From contig PWLK01000089.1 of NCBI GenBank assembly GCA_003560545.1, forward strand, positions 1 through 21,587: DNA of 21,587 nt, read 5' to 3'. Below the pieces are notes generated by a model. The model searched no databases. It was not told the origin of the DNA and worked only from the letters and a program-made list of their open reading frames with translations. The translations under genes were made by a program, and so were the position numbers. Positions 13,598 through 20,854 of the stretch are shown here, one piece after another. How positions within the stretch are numbered: the first letter of the stretch is position 1; every line of letters starts with the position of its first letter. The stretch comes from Candidatus Woesearchaeota archaeon (GTDB lineage: Archaea; Nanobdellota; Nanobdellia; Woesearchaeales; 21-14-0-10-32-9).

Positions 13598-14251
13598 ATG
13601 CCAAAACACCTTGCGGTCAACGCCAAGAGGATTAGGGAATGGAGCGAGAAAAAAGGAGAGGACTTAAAAGAGAGCATAAATAAGAGCTTTAACAAAATAA
13701 ATGAATTCATAGACTTCCAGCTAAAAAAAGACATTCCTATACTAACATTTAACGTTTCAACTCAGACAGAAGAAGAAGTAGGAGGGCTTAACAAGTTCTT
13801 CAGAAACCTATCCAAAGACGAAAGGATTCATTCAAAGAAAGTAAGGGTTTACGTTATAGGGAACTGGTACAATATAGAGCCAGAACTTGCAGATACAATA
13901 AGGGACTTAATGGAAAAAACCAAAGATTACGATGCGTACTTCTTGTGCTTCTGCGTTAAATATGACGGACAGGAAGAAATACTTGCAAGCGTTAAACTAC
14001 TTGCAAAGAAAGCTGCACTGGAAAAAATAAGCATTGACGACTTAAGCGTGGACATGCTAAAAGAAAACATTCCCACGAGCTACTTCATACCACCAGAGAT
14101 AATAATAGAAACAGAAAAATCTTATAGTGGCTTGCTACAATGGGATTCTAAAGGAGCACTTATTTACTTCGCAGAAAAGATGTGGCTGGACTTTGAAAGA
14201 AAAGACTTAGAGAAAGCAATAGAATACCTTAACCAGGTAAAGAACACTTAA
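13598..14251 (+). CDS. cis-Prenyltransferase-like protein lacking catalytic residues
   Basis: 217 residues from ATG 13598 (an upstream in-frame ATG at 13565 lies before the TATA-like element). It follows the undecaprenyl/dehydrodolichyl diphosphate synthase fold. HLAVNAKRIREWSEKKG (4-20) aligns without gaps to HxAxxMDGNxRWAxxRG, then DIPILTFNVSTQTEEEVGGL (in part) to the LTLYAFSTENW strand, KVRVYVIGNW to RVRVIGD, YFLCFCVKYDGQEEI to LNIALNYGGRxEI, and LLQWDSKGALIYFAEKMWLDFERKDL (in part) to LLWQxAYxELYFxDxLWPDF. The catalytic aspartate of DGN is K10 and the C-terminal RTGGExRLSN motif is ETEKSYSG, so it should not bind substrate phosphates or catalyse on its own. It resembles the non-catalytic partner subunits of heteromeric enzymes (NgBR/Nus1 type). 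Transcribed divergently from the prepilin peptidase gene. Confidence 0.8.
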   Translation: MPKHLAVNAKRIREWSEKKGEDLKESINKSFNKINEFIDFQLKKDIPILTFNVSTQTEEEVGGLNKFFRNLSKDERIHSKKVRVYVIGNWYNIEPELADTIRDLMEKTKDYDAYFLCFCVKYDGQEEILASVKLLAKKAALEKISIDDLSVDMLKENIPTSYFIPPEIIIETEKSYSGLLQWDSKGALIYFAEKMWLDFERKDLEKAIEYLNQVKNT

Positions 14252-15918
14252 GCAATCTCATCAAAGTGCTTCTTCCGTTCTTTCAAGAATCCTTTCTTAT
14301 TCAGACCGATTTTTTCTATCATGCTAGATGTTTGCTTACCTCCAAGGGTATAAGGCATTATCACGTACGTCGCTCCTGCTTCGTAAAGCTTCTTAGCCTC
14401 CCTCATATGGCCTGCCACTATTAAGGATATTGCGTCTGAATTCTTGTTTCTCAGGAAGCTCAGCAGTAAGAGGTTGTGATCCGTGTCTGGCACGGTGCTT
14501 ATTACCATTTTTGCTTTTTCAACTTTTATCTCATCAAGCAATTCGAGGTCGTCAAGGTCTCCATACATATGATTTAGTTTTTTGGATTCCAACAAATTTG
14601 TTGTGTCAGGATTGTTATCTACTACCAAGAACTTTCTTTTCTTCTTCTCTAAGGATTTTATTATTTCCCTACCTATCCTGTGAGCTCCAAATAATATCAC
14701 GTCGTATTCTTCTTTTGCAAAGGTTTTTTCGTTAACTTTTTTCTTTCTCTCAAAGAATGAGAGGTACGGTGAGATTAAAGGGTATATTTTGTTAGAGTAC
14801 ATTATCATGTAAGTTGAACCTGCTATTGTTATTATACCTATGAAGGTTACAAGGGAAACTATTTCTGCGGATAAATGCCCGACTGACAATCCAAGAGCTA
14901 TAAGTATCAGGGAGAACTCGCTTATCTGTGCAACGGTCAGGCCCGCCATGAAGCCATTTCTCTTCGTATATCCAAGAGCGCCCATGAGGATTATTACGAT
15001 TAACGGGTTTCCTATCAGGATGAAAACAGAGAATATTATTACTGGCAAGATGAACTCGGTTATGTTGGTGAACACGAGTTGGCTTCCGAGCACTACGAAG
15101 AACATTAATATGAAGAAATCCCTTAACGGCTTAAGCTTGGAAGAAATCTCAAAGCGGTACGGAGACATGGATAAAGCCATACCTGCAAGCAAAGCACCTA
15201 CTTCTATTGAAAAACCCATTAAGAGGAATGAAGAGGCAACGATAAGACACCATGCGATTGAGAAGAACAAAAGGAATTCCTGTGACTTCGCAATGCCGTG
15301 TGTGATCCTGGGAAGCAAAAGCTTTCCCACTAAGTATAAAATAATTAACAGACTTATTCCTTTTATCAGGGCTTCAGTCATAACAATTAGCGGGTCTCCG
15401 CCTATGGACAAGGAAGATATTACTATAAGTATGAGGACAGCGACCAAGTCCTGGACTATGAGAAATCCTATGGCTATGCGCCCGTAAAGCGTGTCCATGT
15501 CTTTCTTATCAGATAACAGCTTCATTATGATTATCGTGCTGCTGAAAGTTAATGCTATTGCAATATAAACCGATGTTATTACGTCGAAACCCAGAAGCCT
15601 TGAGATAAGGAAACCTATAACTGATGTGAACAAGACCTGGCCGAGGCCTGTAATCAAAGATATTTTTCCAACGTCCCTGATAGAGTTAGGGTTTAGGTGC
15701 AGTCCTACGAGGAATAACAATAAGGCAACTCCTATCTCCGCAAATGTCTCGAATTCGTGTATTGAGCGGATTATATGCAGAAGGTACGGGCTTACAAGAA
15801 TACCAGTAGCTATGTATCCGATGATTAAAGGCTGATTTAACAGCCTCATAACGCCTGCAACGACAACTGCTACTAACAGAACGAGAGTTATTTCAACAAA
15901 AACATTTCCTGTCAGCAA
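14248..15918 (-). CDS. CPA2-family cation/proton antiporter with RCK N-domain (Kef-type)
   Basis: A 556-residue protein. Residues 1-390 form about a dozen membrane helices of the sodium/hydrogen exchanger family, with VGLHLNP near 71-77, LTFSSTIIIMKLL near 123-135, and the conserved FLIVQDLVAVL near 152-162 (Gln-Asp in the transport site, as in KefB/KefC-like proteins). Residues from about 403 form a cytoplasmic TrkA-N/RCK_N Rossmann domain (DVILFGAHRIGREI, then VVDNNPD and YGDLDDLELL), which usually binds NAD(H) and gates transport. It probably exchanges potassium or sodium for protons. The start is TTG 15918, right after the preceding stop (TAATTG), with GGTGAGA 8 nt upstream. Last gene of a four-gene leftward operon; ends overlapping the convergent cis-prenyltransferase-like gene. 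Confidence 0.92.
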   Translation of the reverse strand: MLTGNVFVEITLVLLVAVVVAGVMRLLNQPLIIGYIATGILVSPYLLHIIRSIHEFETFAEIGVALLLFLVGLHLNPNSIRDVGKISLITGLGQVLFTSVIGFLISRLLGFDVITSVYIAIALTFSSTIIIMKLLSDKKDMDTLYGRIAIGFLIVQDLVAVLILIVISSLSIGGDPLIVMTEALIKGISLLIILYLVGKLLLPRITHGIAKSQEFLLFFSIAWCLIVASSFLLMGFSIEVGALLAGMALSMSPYRFEISSKLKPLRDFFILMFFVVLGSQLVFTNITEFILPVIIFSVFILIGNPLIVIILMGALGYTKRNGFMAGLTVAQISEFSLILIALGLSVGHLSAEIVSLVTFIGIITIAGSTYMIMYSNKIYPLISPYLSFFERKKKVNEKTFAKEEYDVILFGAHRIGREIIKSLEKKKRKFLVVDNNPDTTNLLESKKLNHMYGDLDDLELLDEIKVEKAKMVISTVPDTDHNLLLLSFLRNKNSDAISLIVAGHMREAKKLYEAGATYVIMPYTLGGKQTSSMIEKIGLNKKGFLKERKKHFDEIA

Positions 15919-16512
15919 TTATTTCTCACCTTTGTAAACCCTGAAGCCTCCTTGTCTTGCAAGCTCTTCAGCGTTGCCGAAGACCTCCAGGATTTTTTCT
16001 TTTAACGCTTTTCCTCCTTTGTTATGCCTTGCAACAAGTTGAAGCGAGCCGTTTTTTTCAAGGTACTCGTATGCTTCTTCTATTAGCCTAAAACAAACAT
16101 CTTTGCCGGCACTCATAGGCGGGTTGCTTAGGATAACGCTGAACTCTTCTTTTATATTCTCGAAAAGGAATGATTTAATAACTTTTCCTTTTAAGCCATG
16201 GAGTTCGAGGTTCTTCTTTGTTAACAGCAATGCTCTTTCGTTAACATCGCTGAAAAATATTTTTAGATCAGGGTTCTTTTTTAGCAAAGAAATACCTATC
16301 ACTCCGTAACCACAGCCGAGGTCAAGGACTTTTCCTTGTTCCGGGAGGGATGCATGTTCTATCAATAGTTTTGAAGCAGAATCAATATGCTCCTTCGAGA
16401 ACAAACCGCTAGCAGTGTATAGTTCAAAGGAATCATTGTTCACATTAATTGTTTTCTTTTCTGGCTTAAGCGCTGAGCTTTGCTTTTCAGAATAATAATG
16501 CTCCATTTTCAC
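15919..16512 (-). CDS. RsmC-like class I SAM-dependent methyltransferase
   Basis: A 197-residue single-domain methyltransferase of the MTS (methyltransferase small) type. It opens HYYSEKQSS, common in RsmC/MJ0882-like proteins. The SAM loop VLDLGCGYGVIGISL is near 62-76, the acidic second motif FSDVNERALLLTKKN near 86-100, and the catalytic motif SNPPMSAGK near 131-139, an NPP[MF] typical of N-methylation of nucleic-acid bases. Residues such as GGFRVYKGEK close the fold. The likely substrate is a guanine in rRNA or tRNA. The annotated start is GTG in a GTGA overlap with the upstream gene; ATG at 16506 is an alternative. Shares an operon with two membrane-anchored proteins and an antiporter, with no evident functional link. 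Confidence 0.88.
   Translation of the reverse strand: MKMEHYYSEKQSSALKPEKKTINVNNDSFELYTASGLFSKEHIDSASKLLIEHASLPEQGKVLDLGCGYGVIGISLLKKNPDLKIFFSDVNERALLLTKKNLELHGLKGKVIKSFLFENIKEEFSVILSNPPMSAGKDVCFRLIEEAYEYLEKNGSLQLVARHNKGGKALKEKILEVFGNAEELARQGGFRVYKGEK
15924..15930 (-). promoter_or_regulatory. Ribosome binding site for the antiporter TTG start
   Basis: GGTGAGA on the minus strand, inside the last codons of the methyltransferase gene, 5-8 nt before TTG 15918. It supports UUG initiation. Confidence 0.65.
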
Positions 16513-17168
16513 TTCATAATACCAAGGTTTTTGTAAACGAATAAGCTTGCAAGATTCACCGCGTCACGAGGGGTTTCAGCGTAAAGCGCAGCGCAAAAAT
16601 CCTCCTGCATGCCAATCGAGTTGTTCCCGTTAAGCTTAACGTTCAAGATAAAAACTTCGCTTGAAGCATTAGCACAATTAGCAATCGGGAGATCATCATG
16701 GCCTTGTATTGGCTCTGAGTAAGCCGCGTTAGTACGCATCCCGAATACCTGGCTTGTTACCTTAGCTACTTCAACGGAAGCCATAGCACCAGCTGTCTGA
16801 TTCGCGTACTCAGGATCTAATGCTATAATGACTTCCCCGCCGTTCTGATGAACCCTTGCAAGGTAACTGTTAACCCTTGGATCATACCCGTAATGCTCTA
16901 AATCTGAAGGGTGGTTGTAAAAGAAAAAATTTCTTTCCCCGTACCACGCCTGTAAAGGTATTTTCCAGAACCCATCAGGGCTTCTTTCAAACATGTAACC
17001 GTTGTACTCATATGAAGGCTCAACAGGAAGCCCGGCGAGAGATGCATAAGCAGCATACAAAACAAGCAATGCCACTATGAATATAAGAATTTTTATGAGA
17101 GCCTTATTCGTAATAAAAGGCTTTTTCTTCATTCTAGAACTTGTCTTCTTAGAAACCTTTTTTTTCAT
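16509..17168 (-). CDS. Membrane-anchored two-cysteine protein of unknown function, paralogue B
   Basis: 219 residues, not recognised as a known family. The N-terminus is strongly basic (KKKVSKKTSSRMKKK), followed by one membrane helix at about 23-45 (LIKILIFIVALLVLYAAYA), so the remaining 170 residues should face outside. Visible landmarks are EYNGYMFER near 54-62, FFFYNHPSD near 81-89, an alpha/beta-looking stretch (GEVIIALDPE), and two cysteines, C165 in PIANCANASSEVF and C192 in EDFCAAL, which could form a disulfide. The same landmarks occur in the gene immediately upstream, so the two are tandem paralogues. It overlaps that gene (ATGA) and the methyltransferase (GTGA). Confidence 0.75.
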   Translation of the reverse strand: MKKKVSKKTSSRMKKKPFITNKALIKILIFIVALLVLYAAYASLAGLPVEPSYEYNGYMFERSPDGFWKIPLQAWYGERNFFFYNHPSDLEHYGYDPRVNSYLARVHQNGGEVIIALDPEYANQTAGAMASVEVAKVTSQVFGMRTNAAYSEPIQGHDDLPIANCANASSEVFILNVKLNGNNSIGMQEDFCAALYAETPRDAVNLASLFVYKNLGIMK

Positions 17169-17809
17169 TGTAGTACACCATGGGATAACAATATCAAGTA
17201 ATCCCTCAGCATTATAATCTCCTGGCCTTCAGCGTTAAGATTAAAACAATAATCAAAGCCATCAATAACCGAAATAGAATCCTCTCCCAGGACAGGATCT
17301 CCTAATACTACCACAGGCATATCACTTGAAGCATCAGAGCAATTAATCAAGTCATAATCCATGAATACATCTTCCTCGGTTTGCCCACGGACAACGTTCT
17401 TATTGGAAAAAGCCTGTAGGTCCCTTACCAATAATTCATGAAAAGCCTGATCAAGATCGCCCTGGCCTGCAGCAGAAGCCGGCTTGGACGAAAACGCAAT
17501 AGCACTTGCACCTCCAAGAACACCACGGATTTCAGGATTAACAGACACCCTGTTAGATGTATCCCTGGGATCCGTGTAAAACCCTATTTCCTGGCCCTGG
17601 ATGTCAGTAAATAATAAAACGCCGCCCTGCACCTGGCGTGCCTCGAATTCATAACCTCCGAATTCTATCACATTCCTGGGAACAAAGCCCTGGTTCATAA
17701 CCGCGAAAGCGAAAACGCTGAAAACCATAAGCCCGGCTAAGACGGAACCCATTAACAGGTTCCTGCGCTTCCTCTTCCTCTCCGCTCTCTCCCTTCTTGA
17801 AAGTCTCAT
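17165..17809 (-). CDS. Membrane-anchored two-cysteine protein of unknown function, paralogue A
   Basis: 214 residues from ATG 17809. The frame runs 53 codons further to 17968, but a TATA box at 17832-17839 lies 25.5 nt before ATG 17809, so the short form is preferred. The N-terminus is very basic (RLSRRERAERKRKRR), then one membrane helix at about 18-38 (LLMGSVLAGLMVFSVFAFAV), with the rest predicted outside the cell. It shares with paralogue B: GGYEFEA (YNGYMFE in B), GFYTDPRD (FFYNHPSD), INCSDASSD with C157 (ANCANASSE, C165), and C188 (C192). The region between has diverged. It is the first gene of the operon leading to paralogue B, the methyltransferase and the antiporter. Divergent from alaS. 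No function can be assigned from sequence. Confidence 0.75.
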   Translation of the reverse strand: MRLSRRERAERKRKRRNLLMGSVLAGLMVFSVFAFAVMNQGFVPRNVIEFGGYEFEARQVQGGVLLFTDIQGQEIGFYTDPRDTSNRVSVNPEIRGVLGGASAIAFSSKPASAAGQGDLDQAFHELLVRDLQAFSNKNVVRGQTEEDVFMDYDLINCSDASSDMPVVVLGDPVLGEDSISVIDGFDYCFNLNAEGQEIIMLRDYLILLSHGVLQ

Positions 17810-17831
17810 AGAGCCGTGTAAAAAACAGGGT

Positions 17832-17839
17832 TTTAAATA
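17832..17839 (-). promoter_or_regulatory. TATA box for the paralogue A/B operon; decides start at 17809
   Basis: TATTTAAA on the minus strand, centred 26.5 nt before ATG 17809 and lying inside the longer frame; it predicts a leaderless transcript. Confidence 0.6.
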
Positions 17840-17873
17840 CTTTTTCAATACTTCAAGCGTAATTAACCATAAC

Positions 17874-17881
17874 TTATAAAT
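17874..17881 (+). promoter_or_regulatory. TATA box for alaS
   Basis: TTATAAAT centred 29.5 nt before ATG 17907; predicts transcription starting within a few nucleotides of the start codon. Confidence 0.6.
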
Positions 17882-17906
17882 AGGGCTTTCCTTTCTTGTA
17901 AATGAT

Positions 17907-20420
17907 ATGTTGCCTGATAAGGAAGTTAAAAAGAAATTCAAAGCCGTTGCGAGCAAGGAACCCGACAAGTACTACGCGACCAGGGTTCTTAAGTCAAAGG
18001 GCTTTGAAAGAAAGAAATGCACGTGCAATACTTATTTCTGGACTGCGCAGCCTTCAAGAAAGGTTTGCGGTGACCCTGCGTGCAGCGGCGGATTCACTTT
18101 TTTGAAAGAGAAGCCTGCGAAGAACAAGATGGATTACGTCCAGGCATGGAAGGCTTTCAGCAAGATGTTCAAGGAAAAAGGCTATACTCCAATCCCGAGA
18201 TACTCTGTTGTTGCAAGGTGGAGGGATGACACGGATTTCGTTCAGGCAAGCATCTATGATTTCCAGCCATACGTTGTGAACGGAGAGATAGACCCTCCTG
18301 CCAATCCATTAGTGGTGCCGCAGTTCTGCCTTAGGTTTAACGACGTGGACAACGTAGGGGTTACAATGGCGCATAACACAGGCTTCGTGATGATCGGCCA
18401 GCATGCTTTTAACACGAAGGATGAATGGGACCAGGACAAGTACTTCACGGATTTACTGGAGTGGTTCACGGATGGAATGGGCATTTCAAAGGAAGACCTC
18501 GTGCTGCACGAAGATGCGTGGGCTGGAGGGGGTAATTTTGGGCCTTGCATGGAGTTCTTCAGCCACGGCGTAGAACTTGCAAACCAGGTTTACATGTTAT
18601 ACGAGCAGACAGAGGAAGTAGATAAAGAGCTTAAGCTTAAAGTCCTTGACATGGGAATGGGGCATGAGAGGATTGCGTGGTTCACCCAGGGCAAGGGGAC
18701 TATGTATGACGCAGCTTTTCCGAGCGTGGTCAAAAAGCTGATTGAGAGGACCAAGGTTGATTACGATGAAGGTTTCATTGAAAAGTTCATACCATTTGCT
18801 TCTTACCTGAACCTTGATGAGTCAGAAGATATTGATGCTTCATGGAAGAGGGTTGCCAGTGAACTCGGGTTGAGTGCTGGTGAGCTTAAAGAAAAGTTGT
18901 TGCCTGTCAGCGCGATGTACTCCGTAGCGGAGCATTCCCGGAGTTTACTGGTTGCGCTTAGCGACGGAGCCCTGCCGAGCAATGTTAAAGGAGGTTATAA
19001 TCTGAGAGTAATCCTGAGGAGGGCTTTGCAGTTTATTGATAAGTATTCATGGGATATAGATTTGGCTGATGTTTGCGAGTGGCACGCTGAGTACCTGAAA
19101 CCGGTTTTCCCTGAATTATCAGAGAACCTCGGGCATGTAAGGAAGATATTGGGAGTGGAAAAGAAGAAGTACGAGGAGAGCAGGGAGAGAAGCAGGAAGC
19201 TCGTTGATAAACTTGTCGGGAAAGGCAGCGTGGGAACGGACAAGTTGGTTGAGCTTTATGACAGCCACGGGGTAAGCCCTGAGTTCGTTAAGAAAATCGG
19301 GGAATCCAAAGGCGTTAAGATAAGCGTCCCGGATAATTTCTATGCGTTGGTAAGCGAGAGGCATGAAGCAAAAGATACTGATACAAAGACAGGGAAACAG
19401 GAAAAAGTTGACATGGGAGACTTGCCTGGGACGAAGGCGTTGTACTTCGACCATTACGACTTGGTTTTGTTCAAGGCAAATGTGTTAAAGATAAAAAAGA
19501 AAGACAAAGAACACTCATACGTGGTACTCGACCAAACCGCGTTTTACCCGACGAGCGGAGGCCAGGTGCATGACAAGGGAAAAATAGGTGGATGCGAAGT
19601 CGTTGATGTCTTCAAGCAAGGCAATCTTGTAATACATGAAGTAAGAAATGTTTCTTTTAAGGAAACAGATAAGGTTGAGTGCAGGATAGATTTTGACAGG
19701 AGGATGCAATTAGCACAACACCATACAGCAACGCACATACTCACGGGCTCTTCAAAGCGAGTCTTAGGAAACCATGTGTGGCAAGCAGGGGCTGCCAAGA
19801 CAATGGAAAAGTCAAGGCTTGACATCACTCATTACGACCAATTATCAGATGAAGAAGTTAAAAAAATTGAGGATTTAGCGAACAGGGTTGTAATGGACAA
19901 TATCCCTGTGTACAAGTCTTTCATGAAAAGAAATGTTGCAGAGGCAAAGTACGGAGTCAGGATATACCAAGGAGGTGCTGTTCCTGGCAGGAATCTAAGG
20001 ATTGTAAACATAGAAGGATTTGACGTTGAAGCATGCGGGGGAACCCATCTTGATATAACAGGGGATGTGGGAAGCATCAAGATTATTAAGACGAGCAAGA
20101 TACAAGACGGAGTTGTTCGCCTGGAATTCGTAGCAGGGCCTGCGGCCGAAAAGTTCTTCGAAGAAGAAAGAAAGATAATAAGGGAAGCAAGAGACTTACT
20201 AGAATGCAAAGACAAGCAAATACCTGGCAGGGCTGCAGAGTTATTTGAAAAGTGGAAAAAAGCAAGAAAGGGCAAACTCGAAAGTTTTAGTTTTGAATCA
20301 GAAGAAGAATACGAAGGAGATATTGTTAAGAGAACCTCTGAATTGCTAAGAACTCAGCCTTCTTATATTATCAGCACTATAAAAAGATTCAAGGATGATA
20401 TAAAGAAAAAACTTGGCTAA
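17907..20420 (+). CDS. alaS: Alanyl-tRNA synthetase, archaeal type, with reduced C-terminal domain
   Basis: 837 residues. The archaeal N-terminal extension carries a likely zinc site (C38, C40, C54, C59). The class II catalytic core follows: YVQAWKAFSKMFKEKGY near 75, RWRDDTDFVQASIYDFQP near 100-117, WAGGGNFGPCMEFF near 204-217, and GMGHERIAW near 249. The editing domain has QHHTATHILTG (H606-x3-H610) and CGGTH (C710, H714), the zinc-binding residues that clear mis-charged Ser/Gly-tRNA. After the editing domain only about 65 residues remain, with charged helix-like sequence and no glycine-rich GGGxGG block of a full C-Ala domain, so dimerisation or tRNA-elbow contact is reduced. Usual archaeal enzymes are about 900 residues. 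An out-of-frame ATG at 17902 is not the start. The stop overlaps the convergent small membrane gene. Confidence 0.96.
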   Translation: MLPDKEVKKKFKAVASKEPDKYYATRVLKSKGFERKKCTCNTYFWTAQPSRKVCGDPACSGGFTFLKEKPAKNKMDYVQAWKAFSKMFKEKGYTPIPRYSVVARWRDDTDFVQASIYDFQPYVVNGEIDPPANPLVVPQFCLRFNDVDNVGVTMAHNTGFVMIGQHAFNTKDEWDQDKYFTDLLEWFTDGMGISKEDLVLHEDAWAGGGNFGPCMEFFSHGVELANQVYMLYEQTEEVDKELKLKVLDMGMGHERIAWFTQGKGTMYDAAFPSVVKKLIERTKVDYDEGFIEKFIPFASYLNLDESEDIDASWKRVASELGLSAGELKEKLLPVSAMYSVAEHSRSLLVALSDGALPSNVKGGYNLRVILRRALQFIDKYSWDIDLADVCEWHAEYLKPVFPELSENLGHVRKILGVEKKKYEESRERSRKLVDKLVGKGSVGTDKLVELYDSHGVSPEFVKKIGESKGVKISVPDNFYALVSERHEAKDTDTKTGKQEKVDMGDLPGTKALYFDHYDLVLFKANVLKIKKKDKEHSYVVLDQTAFYPTSGGQVHDKGKIGGCEVVDVFKQGNLVIHEVRNVSFKETDKVECRIDFDRRMQLAQHHTATHILTGSSKRVLGNHVWQAGAAKTMEKSRLDITHYDQLSDEEVKKIEDLANRVVMDNIPVYKSFMKRNVAEAKYGVRIYQGGAVPGRNLRIVNIEGFDVEACGGTHLDITGDVGSIKIIKTSKIQDGVVRLEFVAGPAAEKFFEEERKIIREARDLLECKDKQIPGRAAELFEKWKKARKGKLESFSFESEEEYEGDIVKRTSELLRTQPSYIISTIKRFKDDIKKKLG

Positions 20421-20746
20421 TTCTTCTTTGTGTTAAGGGTAAACCATCCAAGGCAGAGCAGCAGAACGCTTACTATCATCATCGCAGCGCTCTTCGGCAG
20501 GACGGTGTTTTCCACAAGGAAAAAATAAAGTCCTATAAACGCCATAATTATCCCTGATATAACAAGGGAGAAACTAAGAGTCCTCGCCATCACTATCTTC
20601 GTGGATTGGTCAATTTTTTTCTTTGTCTCCTCAAGGGTTTCCTCAACTGCCTTGTCAACCGCAGGACTCAATAGTATTTTCTTAAAGGAATTCGCTGTTG
20701 CCCTCGCCGTCTTCCTGATAAGGCTTTCTTCTTCGGATTTCTTCAT
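20417..20746 (-). CDS. Small two-helix membrane protein of unknown function
   Basis: 109 residues, family not recognised. Residues 1-50 are charged and probably helical (RKTARATANSFKKILL, then EETLEETKKKIDQSTK). Two membrane helices follow, about 56-78 (LSFSLVISGIIMAFIGLYFFL) and 85-103 (SAAMMIVSVLLLCLGWF), so the N-terminal region and the short KK tail lie on the same side, probably the cytoplasm. A TATA box centred 28.5 nt upstream supports a leaderless single-gene transcript. Its stop overlaps the alaS stop (CTAA). Small proteins of this layout are common in archaea and rarely characterised. Confidence 0.7.
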   Translation of the reverse strand: MKKSEEESLIRKTARATANSFKKILLSPAVDKAVEETLEETKKKIDQSTKIVMARTLSFSLVISGIIMAFIGLYFFLVENTVLPKSAAMMIVSVLLLCLGWFTLNTKKN

Positions 20747-20770
20747 AAAAAATATCTTTGTATCTTTGTT

Positions 20771-20778
20771 TTATATAT
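20771..20778 (-). promoter_or_regulatory. TATA box for the small membrane protein gene
   Basis: ATATATAA on the minus strand, centred 28.5 nt before ATG 20746. Confidence 0.5.
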
Positions 20779-20795
20779 TTTTGGGTTTAGCAATG

Positions 20796-20803
20796 TTTAT
20801 ATA
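20796..20803 (+). promoter_or_regulatory. TATA box for the small zinc-ribbon gene
   Basis: TTTATATA, perfect consensus. It predicts transcription starting near 20826, so the leader to TTG 20855 is about 29 nt and contains GGTG. Confidence 0.6.
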
Positions 20804-20854
20804 TGGATGCGTTACCCGGATTTTTTACAGCAATAAAAATATTTGGTGCAGAAA

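Noticed and set aside
13513..13734. N-terminal extension of the prepilin peptidase
   Set aside because: A perfect TATA box sits inside it at the leaderless distance from ATG 13512, and the extension also covers the divergent gene's promoter and 5' end.
14840..15487. A 215-codon plus-strand frame
   Set aside because: Antisense to the membrane part of the antiporter; no promoter, and the composition is typical of a shadow of hydrophobic codons.
17810..17968. N-terminal extension of membrane-anchored paralogue A
   Set aside because: It covers the TATA boxes of both divergent genes and overlaps the start of alaS; ATG 17809 gives the expected basic N-terminus and membrane helix.
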